This document shows positions 22,053 through 32,175 of a DNA stretch of 64,000 bases, piece after piece. How positions within the stretch are numbered: position 1 is the first letter of the stretch; each line of letters begins with the position of its first letter. The stretch lies in contig NZ_CP049015.1 of assembly GCF_011064845.1 (NCBI RefSeq), positions 3,348,001 through 3,412,000 of the forward strand, in the 5' to 3' direction. The notes below the pieces were generated by a model that was not told where the DNA came from, searched no databases, and saw only the letters and a list, made by a program, of their open reading frames with translations. The stretch comes from Citrobacter freundii ATCC 8090 = MTCC 1658 = NBRC 12681. GTDB taxonomy: Bacteria > Pseudomonadota > Gammaproteobacteria > Enterobacterales > Enterobacteriaceae. A program made the translations under genes and the position numbers.

Positions 22053-22391
22053 GGCGGTTACCTCAACTTCACATATAAAAATTAAAAAATTTGTGCAAAA
22101 CAACAACTACAAGGGACATCGTTCAAAACATTTTGTCTTTGATACCCACATTCAGGTATCCTGTGCCGGCCTGTAAGGCCTTTAGTCCAAAATCATTGAG
22201 TCGTCAAATTGACACATAGTATGCCATTGGCTGAAAAATACGCAAAATGACATAGACTCAAAGGTATTTATTCCATCGTGCCCAAAAAGACCATGGCGCA
22301 TGATGTTAATCATAAACGTCGGTGTCATCATGCGCTACGCTCTATGACTCCCTGACGTTTTTTTAGCCACGTATCATAAATAGGTACTTCC
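22053..22391. other. yfbV-ackA divergent regulatory region
   Basis: This 339-base gap holds divergent promoters for yfbV and ackA. It is AT-rich and has no reading frame I would support. In E. coli the ackA promoter responds to FNR and ArcA; I see TTGA/TCAA-type fragments near 22197-22208, but their spacing (4 instead of 6) does not match an FNR site, so I assign none. Confidence 0.5.
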
Positions 22392-23594
22392 ATGTCGAGT
22401 AAGTTAGTACTGGTTCTGAACTGCGGTAGCTCCTCACTGAAATTTGCCATCATCGATGCAGTAAACGGTGAAGAATACCTTTCTGGTTTAGCCGAATGTT
22501 TCCATCTCCCAGAAGCACGTATCAAATGGAAAATGGATGGCGGTAAACAAGAAGCGGCTTTAGGTGCAGGCGCCGCTCACAGTGAAGCGCTGAATTTTAT
22601 CGTTAATACTATTCTGGCACAAAAACCAGAACTGTCTGCTCAGCTGACTGCGATTGGTCACCGTGTTGTTCACGGCGGCGAAAAATACACCGGCTCTGTA
22701 GTTATCGACGATTCCGTTATTCAGGGTATCAAAGATGCAGCCTCTTTTGCACCGCTGCACAACCCTGCACACCTGATCGGTATCGCTGAAGCGCTGAAAT
22801 CCTTCCCGAATCTGAAAGACAAAAACGTGGCCGTATTCGACACCGCGTTCCATCAGACTATGCCGGAAGAATCTTACCTCTACGCCCTGCCGTACAGCCT
22901 GTACAAAGAACATGGCGTTCGTCGTTACGGCGCGCACGGTACCAGCCACTTCTTCGTTACTCAGGAAGCGGCTAAAGTGCTGAACAAACCGGTTGATGAG
23001 CTGAACATCATCACTTGCCACCTGGGCAACGGCGGTTCTGTATCTGCTATCCGTAACGGTAAATGTGTTGATACCTCCATGGGTCTGACCCCACTGGAAG
23101 GTCTGGTGATGGGTACACGTTCCGGTGACATCGACCCGGCGATCATCTTCCACCTGCACGACACCCTGGGCATGAGCGTTGACCAGATCAACAAAATGCT
23201 GACCAAAGAGTCCGGCCTGCTGGGTCTGACCGAAGTCACCAGCGACTGCCGCTATGTTGAAGATAACTACGCGACTAAAGAAGACGCTAAACGTGCAATG
23301 GACGTTTACTGCCACCGTCTGGCGAAATACATCGGTTCTTACACTGCGCTGATGGATGGTCGTCTGGATGCCGTTGTCTTCACCGGTGGTATCGGTGAAA
23401 ACGCCGCGATGGTTCGTGAACTGTCTCTGGGCAAACTGGGCGTTCTGGGCTTTGAAGTAGACCACGAACGTAACCTGGCCGCACGTTTCGGCAAATCTGG
23501 TTTCATCAACAAAGAAGGTACCCGTCCTGCGTTGGTTATCCCAACCAACGAAGAACTGGTTATCGCGCAAGACGCGAGCCGTCTGACCGCCTGA
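22392..23594 (+). CDS. ackA: Acetate kinase
   Basis: AckA (400 aa) converts acetyl phosphate and ADP to acetate and ATP, the last step of acetate overflow in the cytoplasm. Family motifs are visible: [12 protein letters not shown] at the start (phosphate-binding), IGHRVVHGG near 90, [12 protein letters not shown] near 147, [10 protein letters not shown] (catalytic His region), [10 protein letters not shown] and [15 protein letters not shown] near 330. Codon use is typical of a strongly expressed gene, with CTG, AAC and GGT preferred. It is followed by a hairpin and then pta on the same strand, forming the ackA-pta unit. Confidence 0.98.
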   Translation: MSSKLVLVLNCGSSSLKFAIIDAVNGEEYLSGLAECFHLPEARIKWKMDGGKQEAALGAGAAHSEALNFIVNTILAQKPELSAQLTAIGHRVVHGGEKYTGSVVIDDSVIQGIKDAASFAPLHNPAHLIGIAEALKSFPNLKDKNVAVFDTAFHQTMPEESYLYALPYSLYKEHGVRRYGAHGTSHFFVTQEAAKVLNKPVDELNIITCHLGNGGSVSAIRNGKCVDTSMGLTPLEGLVMGTRSGDIDPAIIFHLHDTLGMSVDQINKMLTKESGLLGLTEVTSDCRYVEDNYATKEDAKRAMDVYCHRLAKYIGSYTALMDGRLDAVVFTGGIGENAAMVRELSLGKLGVLGFEVDHERNLAARFGKSGFINKEGTRPALVIPTNEELVIAQDASRLTA

Positions 23595-23599
23595 TTTCA

Positions 23600-23628
23600 C
23601 ACCGCCAGCCTAGCTGGCGGTGCTGTTT
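23600..23628 (+). terminator. Intergenic hairpin between ackA and pta
   Basis: Perfect 10-base arms CACCGCCAGC and GCTGGCGGTG flank a CTA loop, followed by CTGTTTTG. The stem lies 6 bases after the ackA stop and 43 bases before the pta start. It could partly terminate the message or protect ackA mRNA from decay, making ackA more abundant than pta. Confidence 0.7.
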
Positions 23629-23670
23629 TGTAACCCGCCTGAAACGGGCGGTAACGAAAGAGGATAAACC

Positions 23671-25815
23671 GTGTCCCGTATTATTATGCTGATCCCTACC
23701 GGAACCAGCGTCGGTCTGACCAGCGTCAGCCTTGGCGTGATCCGCGCAATGGAACGCAAAGGCGTTCGTCTGAGCGTCTTCAAGCCGATCGCTCAACCGC
23801 GTGCCGGTGGCGATGCGCCAGACCAGACTACCAGCATCGTCCGTGCTAACTCTTCTCTGCCAGCCGCTGAGCCGCTGAAGATGAGCCACGTTGAATCTCT
23901 GCTGTCCAGCAATCAGAAAGATGTGCTGATGGAAGAGATCATCGCGAACTACCACGCGAACACTAAAGACGCTGAAGTTGTCCTGGTTGAAGGCCTGGTC
24001 CCAACCCGTAAACATCAGTTCGCGCAGTCTCTGAACTACGAAATCGCGAAAACGCTGAATGCAGAAATCGTCTTCGTTATGTCTCAGGGCACCGATACCC
24101 CGGAACAACTGAACGAGCGTATTGAACTGACTCGCAGCAGCTTCGGTGGCGCGAAAAACACCAACATCACCGGCGTAATCGTTAACAAACTGAACGCACC
24201 GGTTGATGAGCAGGGCCGTACTCGCCCGGATCTGTCCGAGATTTTCGACGACTCTTCCAAAGCGAAAGTGATCAAAGTTGATCCGGCTAAACTGCAAGAA
24301 TCCAGCCCGCTGCCGGTTCTGGGCGCGGTGCCATGGAGCTTCGATCTGATCGCTACTCGTGCAATCGATATGGCGCGTCACCTGAACGCCACTATCGTAA
24401 ACGAAGGCGATATCAATACCCGTCGCGTGAAGTCTGTGACTTTCTGCGCACGCAGCATTCCGCACATGCTGGAACACTTCCGCGCAGGTTCCCTGCTGGT
24501 GACTTCCGCTGACCGTCCGGACGTGCTGGTTGCTGCATGCCTGGCAGCGATGAACGGCGTAGAAATTGGCGCCCTGCTGCTGACCGGTGGCTACGAAATG
24601 GACGCGCGCATTACCAAACTGTGCGAACGTGCATTCGAAACCGGCCTGCCGGTATTCATGGTCAACACCAACACCTGGCAGACCTCTCTGAGCCTGCAGA
24701 GCTTCAACCTGGAAGTTCCGGTTGACGATCACGAGCGTATCGAAAAAGTTCAGGAATACGTTGCTAACTTCATCAACGCTGACTGGATTGAATCTCTGAC
24801 CGCAACGTCTGAGCGCAGCCGTCGTCTGTCTCCACCAGCGTTCCGTTATCAGTTGACCGAGCTGGCACGTAAAGCGGGCAAACGCGTTGTTCTGCCGGAA
24901 GGCGACGAACCGCGTACCGTTAAAGCGGCAGCCATCTGTGCTGAACGTGGTATCGCAACCTGCGTACTGCTGGGTAACCCGGATGAGATCACCCGCGTTG
25001 CGGCCTCTCAGGGCGTTGAACTTGGCGCTGGCGTAGAAATCGTTGATCCAGATGTGGTTCGCGAAAGCTACGTTGCTCGTCTGGTCGAACTGCGTAAGAA
25101 CAAAGGCATGACCGAAACCGTTGCCCGCGAACAGCTGGAAGACAACGTGGTTCTCGGTACCCTGATGCTGGAACAGGACGACGTTGACGGTCTGGTTTCC
25201 GGTGCCGTTCACACTACTGCGAACACCATTCGTCCACCGCTGCAGCTGATCAAAACTGCACCGGGTAGTTCCCTGGTGTCTTCTGTGTTCTTCATGCTGC
25301 TGCCGGATCAGGTTTACGTTTACGGCGACTGCGCGATCAACCCGGATCCAACCGCAGAACAGCTGGCAGAAATCGCTATTCAGTCCGCTGAATCCGCGAT
25401 TGCCTTCGGTATCGAACCGCGCGTTGCGATGCTCTCCTACTCCACCGGTACCTCTGGTGCAGGTAGCGACGTAGAGAAAGTTCGTGAAGCGACTCGTCTG
25501 GCGCAGGAAAAACGTCCTGACCTGATGATCGACGGACCGCTGCAGTACGACGCCGCCGTTATGGCTGACGTTGCGAAATCCAAAGCGCCGAACTCTCCGG
25601 TTGCAGGTCGCGCTACCGTGTTCATCTTCCCGGATCTGAACACCGGTAACACCACCTACAAAGCGGTACAGCGTTCTGCCGACCTGATCTCCATCGGGCC
25701 GATGCTGCAGGGTATGCGCAAGCCGGTGAACGACCTGTCTCGTGGCGCGCTGGTAGACGATATCGTCTATACCATCGCACTGACCGCGATCCAGTCTTCC
25801 CAGCAGCAGCAGTAA
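23671..25815 (+). CDS. pta: Phosphate acetyltransferase
   Basis: Pta (714 aa) makes acetyl phosphate from acetyl-CoA and phosphate, feeding AckA and producing the acetyl phosphate that can acetylate or phosphorylate regulators. Three parts are visible: an N-terminal P-loop-like region ([15 protein letters not shown]), a DRTGG-type central domain (about 215-370) and the catalytic PTA_PTB domain from about residue 390 ([14 protein letters not shown], then [12 protein letters not shown] and [11 protein letters not shown]). The start is GTG at 23671, with AAAGAGG 6 bases before. A strong terminator follows. It is nearly identical to the E. coli enzyme and strongly biased in codons. Confidence 0.98.
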   Translation: MSRIIMLIPTGTSVGLTSVSLGVIRAMERKGVRLSVFKPIAQPRAGGDAPDQTTSIVRANSSLPAAEPLKMSHVESLLSSNQKDVLMEEIIANYHANTKDAEVVLVEGLVPTRKHQFAQSLNYEIAKTLNAEIVFVMSQGTDTPEQLNERIELTRSSFGGAKNTNITGVIVNKLNAPVDEQGRTRPDLSEIFDDSSKAKVIKVDPAKLQESSPLPVLGAVPWSFDLIATRAIDMARHLNATIVNEGDINTRRVKSVTFCARSIPHMLEHFRAGSLLVTSADRPDVLVAACLAAMNGVEIGALLLTGGYEMDARITKLCERAFETGLPVFMVNTNTWQTSLSLQSFNLEVPVDDHERIEKVQEYVANFINADWIESLTATSERSRRLSPPAFRYQLTELARKAGKRVVLPEGDEPRTVKAAAICAERGIATCVLLGNPDEITRVAASQGVELGAGVEIVDPDVVRESYVARLVELRKNKGMTETVAREQLEDNVVLGTLMLEQDDVDGLVSGAVHTTANTIRPPLQLIKTAPGSSLVSSVFFMLLPDQVYVYGDCAINPDPTAEQLAEIAIQSAESAIAFGIEPRVAMLSYSTGTSGAGSDVEKVREATRLAQEKRPDLMIDGPLQYDAAVMADVAKSKAPNSPVAGRATVFIFPDLNTGNTTYKAVQRSADLISIGPMLQGMRKPVNDLSRGALVDDIVYTIALTAIQSSQQQQ

Positions 25816-25862
25816 TCTGCCGAGTGTGCCGGATCTCTTATCCGGCAACATATCTACTTATC

Positions 25863-25895
25863 AAACCGGAAATAGCTGATATTTCCGGTTTTTTT
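25863..25895 (+). terminator. Rho-independent terminator of pta
   Basis: AAACCGGAAATA pairs with TATTTCCGGTTT over a short loop and is followed by a T-run, giving a textbook intrinsic terminator. A weaker stem based on GCCGGATCTCTTATCCGGC lies just before it. Confidence 0.92.
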
Positions 25896-26014
25896 ATGTC
25901 TGTTTCCCCTTTGGCATAATCTGAAATATTTGCCTGAATGCGCTGCATCAATGAATAACTATTCTTCTGTTCGCATACTTACCCTCTTTTGCATTGCAAC
26001 AGGGATAGTCTTTC

Positions 26015-27535
26015 ATGTCAGCAGTAACAGAATCACAGCCAGCCAAAAAATGGGCGATGCCCGACACGCTGGTGATTATTTTTTTCGTCGCCATTTTAAC
26101 CAGTCTGGCGACATGGGTTGTTCCCGTCGGGATGTTCGACAGCCAGGAAGTGCAATATCAGGTTGATGGACAAACCAAAACCCGTAAAGTCGTTGATCCC
26201 CACTCTTTCCGCATTCTGACCAATGAAGCCGGTGAAGAGCAGTATCACCCGGTTAAGTTCTTTACCACCGGAGATGAGCGCCCAGGCCTGATGAATTTTC
26301 CGTTCGAAGGCTTAACCTCCGGCTCGAAATTCGGCACTGCGGTCGGCATCATTATGTTTATGCTGGTCATTGGCGGCGCATTTGGCATCGTTATGCGTAC
26401 CGGCACCATTGATAACGGCATCCTGGCGCTCATCCGCCATACGCGGGGCAACGAGGTCCTCTTTATCCCAGTGCTGTTTATTCTCTTCTCCTTAGGCGGC
26501 GCGGTGTTTGGCATGGGGGAAGAGGCGGTTGCCTTTGCCATTATCATCGCGCCGCTGATGGTCCGGCTAGGTTACGACAGTATCACCACCGTTCTGGTTA
26601 CCTATATCGCGACTCAGATTGGTTTCGCCAGCTCATGGATGAACCCATTTTGCGTGGTGGTCGCGCAAGGTATTGCGGGGGTGCCAGTGCTCTCTGGTTC
26701 CGGTCTGCGCATCGTGGTCTGGGTGGTCGCTACGCTAATAGGACTAACCTTCACGCTGGCCTATGCGGCACGCATCAAAAAGAATCCGCTTTTGTCCCGG
26801 GTACATGAATCCGACCGCTTCTTTCGCGAGCAGCAGGACGAGGTCGTGGAACGACGCTTCACGCTCGGTGACTGGCTGGTACTGATGGTGTTGACGGGCG
26901 TGATCGTGTGGGTCATTTGGGGCGTTATTGTCCACGCATGGTTTATTCCTGAGATCGCCAGTCAGTTCTTCACGATGGGCCTGGTGATTGGCATTATCGG
27001 CGTCGTGTTTCGGCTCAACGGCATGAAGGTCAACATCATGGCCTCCTCATTCACTGAGGGAGCACGAATGATGATTGCCCCTGCCCTGCTGGTTGGTTTT
27101 GCCAAGGGCATTTTACTGCTGGTCGGTAATGGAGAGGCGAGTGAAGCCAGCGTGTTAAACACTCTGCTGCACAGTATTGCCAACGGCATTAGCGGGCTGG
27201 ATAACGCCATAGCGGCGTGGTTTATGCTGTTGTTCCAGGCGGTGTTTAATTTCTTCGTCACCTCCGGCTCCGGTCAGGCAGCATTGACCATGCCGCTGTT
27301 AGCGCCGCTGGGCGATCTGGTTGGCGTCAACCGTCAGGTTACCGTGCTGGCCTTCCAGTTTGGCGACGGATTCAGCCATATTATCTATCCGACATCGGCA
27401 TCTCTGATGGCTACGTTAGGTGTTTGTCGGGTGGATTTTCGTAACTGGCTGAAGGTAGGTGCTACGCTGTTGGGGCTGCTGTTTATTATGTCCAGCGTGG
27501 TGGTGATTGGTGCGCAGATAATGGGTTACCATTAA
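26015..27535 (+). CDS. yfcC: YfcC family transporter (putative basic amino-acid antiporter type)
   Basis: YfcC (506 aa) is an inner-membrane protein of the C4-dicarboxylate/basic amino-acid anaerobic carrier (DcuC/ArcD-like) group. It has about 10-12 membrane helices, including VIIFFVAILTSLATWVVPVGMF at the N-terminus, the GGAVFGMGEEAVAFAIIIAPLMVRLG motif near 161-186 and SGSGQAALTMPLLAPLGDLVGVNRQ near 422-446. The substrate is unproven; in E. coli disruption alters acetate and glyoxylate phenotypes, and its placement next to ackA-pta is conserved. AGGGAT lies before the ATG. It ends facing the convergent yfcD, with a hairpin between. Confidence 0.88.
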   Translation: MSAVTESQPAKKWAMPDTLVIIFFVAILTSLATWVVPVGMFDSQEVQYQVDGQTKTRKVVDPHSFRILTNEAGEEQYHPVKFFTTGDERPGLMNFPFEGLTSGSKFGTAVGIIMFMLVIGGAFGIVMRTGTIDNGILALIRHTRGNEVLFIPVLFILFSLGGAVFGMGEEAVAFAIIIAPLMVRLGYDSITTVLVTYIATQIGFASSWMNPFCVVVAQGIAGVPVLSGSGLRIVVWVVATLIGLTFTLAYAARIKKNPLLSRVHESDRFFREQQDEVVERRFTLGDWLVLMVLTGVIVWVIWGVIVHAWFIPEIASQFFTMGLVIGIIGVVFRLNGMKVNIMASSFTEGARMMIAPALLVGFAKGILLLVGNGEASEASVLNTLLHSIANGISGLDNAIAAWFMLLFQAVFNFFVTSGSGQAALTMPLLAPLGDLVGVNRQVTVLAFQFGDGFSHIIYPTSASLMATLGVCRVDFRNWLKVGATLLGLLFIMSSVVVIGAQIMGYH

Positions 27536-27545
27536 AAAGCGCGCG

Positions 27546-27581
27546 TCCGGCCTACTCGATTTCTCGACGCAGTAGGCCGGA
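27546..27581. repeat. REP-like hairpin between convergent yfcC and yfcD
   Basis: Eleven-base arms TCCGGCCTACT and AGTAGGCCGGA pair exactly across a 14-base loop. The GGCCTAC/GTAGGCC wording is that of a REP terminus. It lies between the ends of two convergent genes and may act as a shared 3' end structure. Confidence 0.75.
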
Positions 27582-27591
27582 TGAACAGAGG

Positions 27592-28146
27592 TTACTCAGC
27601 TTCTTCCTGCTTTTCGGCTTTCGCACCTTCATTCTTGGCGTTGCGGGTCATCCACAGCGCCAGGGCTTTCAGGGAGTCCGGAGTAAATTCGTCGCAGCGC
27701 GCGGTAATTTCTTCCGGCGTCAGCCAGCAAACTTCGCTAATTTCTTCTTCCTGCAGCGCAAACGGTCCGTGGGAAACGCAGCTAAACAACCCGCCCCATA
27801 CGCGACAGTTCTGGTCTTCAAAGTAAAACTGACCATGCTCGGCAAACGGCACGCCCGCAATCCCCAGTTCCTCTTCTGCTTCACGGCGCGCTGATTCCAG
27901 CATCTGCTCGTCAGCCTGAACAACACCGCCTGCGGTGGCATCCAGCATACCGGGCAAAAAATCTTTTGTCTCAGTGCGACGTTGAACCAGAATTTTGCCC
28001 ATACCATCATGCACAACGATATACGTTGCACGATGGCGTAAGCGTTGCGCTCGCATTTGTTCCCGGCTGGACTGTGCAATGACTTCGTTGTCTTCATTCA
28101 CAATATCCACCCATTCAGTACTTGCCAAACGACGCTGTTCCACCAT
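27592..28146 (-). CDS. yfcD: Nudix hydrolase YfcD
   Basis: YfcD (184 aa) is a Nudix-family hydrolase, probably acting on a nucleoside-diphosphate-linked or isoprenoid pyrophosphate compound; the substrate is not established. The Nudix box is complete: the pattern GX5EX7REXXEEXG is met by GVVQADE, an X7 stretch and REAEEELGI near residues 79-101. The ATG at 28146 is preceded by AGAAGG at 7 bases. Compared with the E. coli form it has one extra residue after Met and a longer C-terminal tail ([13 protein letters not shown]). It follows yfcE by 56 bases, probably in one transcript with yfcF. Confidence 0.9.
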   Translation of the reverse strand: MVEQRRLASTEWVDIVNEDNEVIAQSSREQMRAQRLRHRATYIVVHDGMGKILVQRRTETKDFLPGMLDATAGGVVQADEQMLESARREAEEELGIAGVPFAEHGQFYFEDQNCRVWGGLFSCVSHGPFALQEEEISEVCWLTPEEITARCDEFTPDSLKALALWMTRNAKNEGAKAEKQEEAE

Positions 28147-28202
28147 CAGGAAACCTTCTTTTTTCTGGCGCTCTTACGGCGCGTTTATGTTTGTGGGGTA
28201 AA

Positions 28203-28757
28203 TTACGGATTAATCTCGACCTGTGCAATAACACTTTGATCATTGAGTGCCATTACGCTGAGAACATTATCATCCAGAATCCCGTAACTTGCCGCAAAGC
28301 CCCCTTTAGGGATGCTTACCGAGCCGGGATTGAAATGATAGATATCCTCGCGCCGCTCAGCAACCGGCAGATGAGTATGCCCATAAACCAGAACATCGCC
28401 CGCATTGAGCGCCGGCATATTTTGCAGGCCAAAAAGGTGTCCGTGCGTCAAAAAGAGTCGCTGGTTTTCTGTCAGAATTTGCTGCCACGGCGCAGTCATC
28501 GGAAAATGCAGGAGCATCTGATCCACTTCGCTGTCGCAATTACCACGCACCGCAATAATTCGCGATGCCTGTTCATTCAGCCGTTCTGCAACCTGCGCAG
28601 GTGCATAGCCTTCTGGAAGCGCATTACGCGGCCCGTGGTTTAAAACATCACCCAATATCACCAGCCATTGCGCGCCGCTTGCAGCAAACCGTTCGAGTAC
28701 GCGTTCCGTGGCTGGCAACGAACCATGAATGTCCGATGCGAACATCAGTTTCATCAC
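28203..28757 (-). CDS. yfcE: Metallophosphoesterase YfcE (phosphodiesterase)
   Basis: YfcE (184 aa) is a calcineurin-like metal-dependent phosphodiesterase that cleaves artificial substrates such as bis-pNPP in vitro; the physiological target is unknown. The metal ligands of the fold are in order: D9 and H11 (ASDIHGS), D37 (LGDVLNHG), N73 (VRGNCDSEVD), H105 (THGHLFG) and H127/H129 (VYGHTHLPV). Length and motifs are complete. It lies between yfcF (52-base gap) and yfcD (56-base gap) on the minus strand. Confidence 0.95.
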   Translation of the reverse strand: MMKLMFASDIHGSLPATERVLERFAASGAQWLVILGDVLNHGPRNALPEGYAPAQVAERLNEQASRIIAVRGNCDSEVDQMLLHFPMTAPWQQILTENQRLFLTHGHLFGLQNMPALNAGDVLVYGHTHLPVAERREDIYHFNPGSVSIPKGGFAASYGILDDNVLSVMALNDQSVIAQVEINP

Positions 28758-28809
28758 TCACTCCTCGCTGAAAAGTACCTTGTAATGATACTGGATTACG
28801 GCCCGTTTT

Positions 28810-29472
<663 letters not shown>

Positions 29473-29588
29473 TTAGCTTGCCTTCAAAATATAGAGTCTT
29501 TCTCTCGCTGTCACTTGATGAAAACTCAAGCACGCCAACAGGCTCTATACTTGTTATGACCCGGTTCATGACAAAACGGATGCTGAAA

Positions 29589-30224
29589 ATGATCGATCTC
29601 TATTACACGCCATCGCCAAACGGTCACAAAATCACGTTGTTTCTTGAAGAGGCGCAGCTGCAATACCGTCTGATTCATGTCGATATCAGCAAAGGTAGCC
29701 AGTTTCACCCCGATTTTCTGCAGATCTCGCCGAACAATAAAATCCCGGCCATTATCGATCATGCCCCGGTGGACGGCGGAAGGCCCATCAGCTTGTTTGA
29801 GTCCGGAGAAATTTTACTCTATCTGGCGGAAAAGAGCGGTAAGCTGCTCAGCGGTGAATTACGCGAACGCCACACCACGCTGCAGTGGCTGTTCTGGCAG
29901 GTCAGCGGTCTGGGTCCTATGCTGGGGCAGAATCATCATTTCAGTCATTACGCTCCGCAAACGATCCCTTACGCCATTGAAAGATACCAGGTTGAAACCC
30001 AGCGCCTGTACAACGTGATGAATAAACGTCTGGAATCGTCACCCTGGCTGGGAGGCGATCACTACAGCATTGCCGACATTGCCAGCTGGCCGTGGATCCA
30101 CGCCCATCAACGTCAGCGCATCGACCTCGACAACTATCCGGCGGTCAATAACTGGCACGAACGCATCTGTACGCGTCCCGCGACTGAACGCGCCATGCAG
30201 CACGCACAAAGCGAGAAGCGATGA
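29589..30224 (+). CDS. yfcG: Glutathione S-transferase-like disulfide-bond reductase YfcG
   Basis: YfcG (211 aa) is a Nu-class GST homologue whose E. coli form reduces disulfides with glutathione. The start of the protein, MIDLYYTPSPNGHKITLFLEEAQ, carries the conserved N11 used for binding the thiol or thiolate, followed by NNKIPAIIDHAP (cis-Pro) and FESGEILLYLAEKSG. The C-terminal helical domain ends with HERICTRPATERAMQHAQSEKR. I chose ATG 29589 to match the E. coli start; upstream in-frame Met codons add residues not in the family. The C-terminus is a little shorter than in E. coli (215 aa). It precedes folX. Confidence 0.9.
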   Translation: MIDLYYTPSPNGHKITLFLEEAQLQYRLIHVDISKGSQFHPDFLQISPNNKIPAIIDHAPVDGGRPISLFESGEILLYLAEKSGKLLSGELRERHTTLQWLFWQVSGLGPMLGQNHHFSHYAPQTIPYAIERYQVETQRLYNVMNKRLESSPWLGGDHYSIADIASWPWIHAHQRQRIDLDNYPAVNNWHERICTRPATERAMQHAQSEKR

Positions 30225-30278
30225 CGCAATTCGGTTCTCGTGTATCATGCAAAGGTTCATACATGGAGGAAACCTGCA

Positions 30279-30641
30279 ATGTCACAACCTGACGCTATTA
30301 TTCGTATAAAAAACCTTCGTCTGCGCACTTTTATCGGCATCAAAGAAGAGGAGATCCTTAACCGCCAGGATATCGTCATCAACATTGCCATTCACTATCC
30401 GGCAGACAAAGCCCGTACCAGCGAAGATATCAACGACGCGCTGAATTATCGCACAATCACCAAAAGCATCATTGCCCACGTGGAGGGTAACCGCTTCTCA
30501 TTATTAGAAAAATTAACTCAAGATGTGCTCGATATCGCACGCGAACATCACTGGGTCACTTATGCTGAAGTGGAGATAGATAAACTTCACGCATTGCGTT
30601 ACGCCGACTCAGTTTCTATGACGCTGAGCTGGCAGCGCTAA
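30279..30641 (+). CDS. folX: Dihydroneopterin triphosphate 2'-epimerase
   Basis: FolX (120 aa) converts dihydroneopterin triphosphate to dihydromonapterin triphosphate, a step towards tetrahydromonapterin, and is related to dihydroneopterin aldolase FolB. The sequence is very close to E. coli: [20 protein letters not shown], then [14 protein letters not shown] and [19 protein letters not shown] near the C-terminus. The ATG at 30279 follows GGAGGA by 8 bases; an in-frame upstream ATG at 30240 is not preferred because it lacks a ribosome site. It lies between yfcG and yfcH on the plus strand. Confidence 0.95.
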   Translation: MSQPDAIIRIKNLRLRTFIGIKEEEILNRQDIVINIAIHYPADKARTSEDINDALNYRTITKSIIAHVEGNRFSLLEKLTQDVLDIAREHHWVTYAEVEIDKLHALRYADSVSMTLSWQR

Positions 30642-30661
30642 AACGTAACCCGGGAGGCGAC

Positions 30662-31555
30662 ATGCAGATTCTGATTACTGGCGGTACTGGCCTGATTGGA
30701 CGTCATCTGATCCCCTGCCTGCTGGAACTGGGGCATCAGATAATTGTAGTGACACGTACCCCTGATAAGGCTCGTCAGATTCTCGACTCTCGGGTCACGT
30801 TATGGGAAGGACTGGAAGAGCGGCAGCATCTCAATGACATTGATGCCGTGATTAACCTTGCCGGAGAACCTATTGCAGATAAGCGCTGGAGCACACAACA
30901 AAAGGAACGCCTGTGTCAGAGCCGTTGGGGCATTACGCAGAAACTGGTCGATTTAATCAATGCCAGCGAGACGCCGCCCTTAGTGTTAATCTCCGGTTCC
31001 GCTATCGGTTACTACGGCGATTTGGGCGAAGTTGTGGTTACGGAAGAAGAGCCACCGCATAACGAATTTACCCATAAGCTATGTGCCCGCTGGGAGCAAA
31101 TTGCCAGCACTGCGCAAAGCGACAAAACTCGCGTGTGTATGCTGCGTACCGGCGTGGTACTAGCCTCTGCTGGCGGTATTCTGGCGAAAATGGTCCCGCC
31201 ATTTCGTCTTGGCTTAGGCGGCCCAATCGGTAACGGACGACAATATATGGCCTGGATCCATGTTGATGATATGGTCAACGGAATTATCTGGCTGCTGAAT
31301 AATGAGCTACGCGGTCCCTTCAATATGGTTTCGCCATACCCGGTGCACAATGAGCAGTTTGCCCACGCGCTAGGACACGCTCTAAACCGCCCTGCCATTC
31401 TGCGCATTCCCGCCACCGCTATGCGGCTGCTGATGGGGGAATCTTCAGTACTGGTCCTCGGCGGGCAGCGAGCATTACCCAAACGCCTGGAAGCGTCCGG
31501 TTTTGCATTTCGCTGGTACGATTTAGAAGAAGCGCTGGCGGATGTGATCCGATAA
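30662..31555 (+). CDS. yfcH: SDR-type NAD(P)-binding epimerase family protein YfcH
   Basis: YfcH (297 aa) belongs to the SDR39U1/TIGR01777 epimerase family of atypical short-chain dehydrogenases. The Rossmann glycine motif is at the start ([20 protein letters not shown]); [13 protein letters not shown] near 62-74, a catalytic YYGD-type Tyr region ([14 protein letters not shown] near 111) and the C-terminal DUF1731 part from about 245 follow. The substrate is unknown. It starts 20 bases after folX, preceded by GGGAGGCG, so yfcG-folX-yfcH may be one transcript. The next gene is the GNAT described below, not rpnB as in E. coli K-12. Confidence 0.92.
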   Translation: MQILITGGTGLIGRHLIPCLLELGHQIIVVTRTPDKARQILDSRVTLWEGLEERQHLNDIDAVINLAGEPIADKRWSTQQKERLCQSRWGITQKLVDLINASETPPLVLISGSAIGYYGDLGEVVVTEEEPPHNEFTHKLCARWEQIASTAQSDKTRVCMLRTGVVLASAGGILAKMVPPFRLGLGGPIGNGRQYMAWIHVDDMVNGIIWLLNNELRGPFNMVSPYPVHNEQFAHALGHALNRPAILRIPATAMRLLMGESSVLVLGGQRALPKRLEASGFAFRWYDLEEALADVIR

Positions 31556-31626
31556 TCCCGTAGCTCTATTCACGGTCGCTGTTGTGGTGGTAAGGTTATA
31601 GGCCAGATTTCCGCAATGGCGACGTT

Positions 31627-32142
31627 ATGGCGATAATTTCGACTCCCCGACTTACCCTCTCCTTATTTAAATTTTCTGACTGGTCATTTTTCCAGAGATT
31701 ACGTGAATCCCCGGAAGTCATGCGCTATATGGGTGATATTGCCCCGGCGAAAGATACGCGGCTGTTATTCGCCAGACGTCTGGCTGCACAGCATACTTTT
31801 GTCATCCGCGAGCATAACAAATCAACACCTCTCGGTGATATTGGTCTGCAAATCAGCCATTTATACCCACACGAGGCCGACCTCGGCTACGCCATTTTGC
31901 CAGAAGCTCAGGGGAAAGGGATTGCCAGCGAAGCCGTGACGGCAGTGTGCCAGTACGCTTTCGAGCGCACGGACGTCACTGCGATAAACGCTTACGCACT
32001 CGCGGAGAATAAGGGTTCTGTTCGTATTCTGGAAAAAACGGGGTTTGTGCGTACGCAGGTACTGGAAAAGGCGTATGAGATTGATGGCATCGCCTACGAC
32101 GACTGGGTGTTTCGGCTGGAGCGCGACGCGCTAAAATTGTAA
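31627..32142 (+). CDS. GNAT-family N-acetyltransferase (RimJ/RimL-like), species-variable
   Basis: This 171-aa protein is an acetyl-CoA-dependent N-acetyltransferase of the GNAT superfamily, RimJ/RimL subgroup. It opens with the subgroup's TPRLTLSLF beta strand. It has the acetyl-CoA pyrophosphate-binding motif A (LGYAILPEAQGKGIASEAV near 86-104, Q/RxxGxG pattern), then INAYALAENKGSVRILEKTGFVRTQ, the typical motif B helix-strand. The substrate cannot be told from sequence; it could acetylate a peptide N-terminus, an amine or an antibiotic. It lies 71 bases after yfcH with no clear ribosome site, and faces hisP. In E. coli K-12 this spot holds rpnB (yfcI), so it is a variable position. Confidence 0.85.
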   Translation: MAIISTPRLTLSLFKFSDWSFFQRLRESPEVMRYMGDIAPAKDTRLLFARRLAAQHTFVIREHNKSTPLGDIGLQISHLYPHEADLGYAILPEAQGKGIASEAVTAVCQYAFERTDVTAINAYALAENKGSVRILEKTGFVRTQVLEKAYEIDGIAYDDWVFRLERDALKL

Positions 32143-32168
32143 GCCCGGAAAACGTAACGCCTCCGGGC
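32143..32168. terminator. Weak stem-loop between convergent GNAT gene and hisP
   Basis: GCCCGGA (32143-32149) pairs with TCCGGGC (32162-32168) over a 12-base loop. There is no T-run on either strand, so this is only a possible shared 3' structure between two convergent genes. Confidence 0.4.
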
Positions 32169-32175
32169 AGGTGAT

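Noticed and set aside
22197..22208. TTGA-N4-TCAA near ackA as an FNR site
   Set aside because: An FNR box needs TTGAT-N4-ATCAA, that is TTGA-N6-TCAA; the spacing here is two bases short.
22560..23600. 346-codon open frame opposite ackA
   Set aside because: Antisense to a highly biased gene; no start signal or family likeness.
28565..28771. Small open frame opposite the yfcE start
   Set aside because: It is antisense to yfcE and lacks any start signal or family features.
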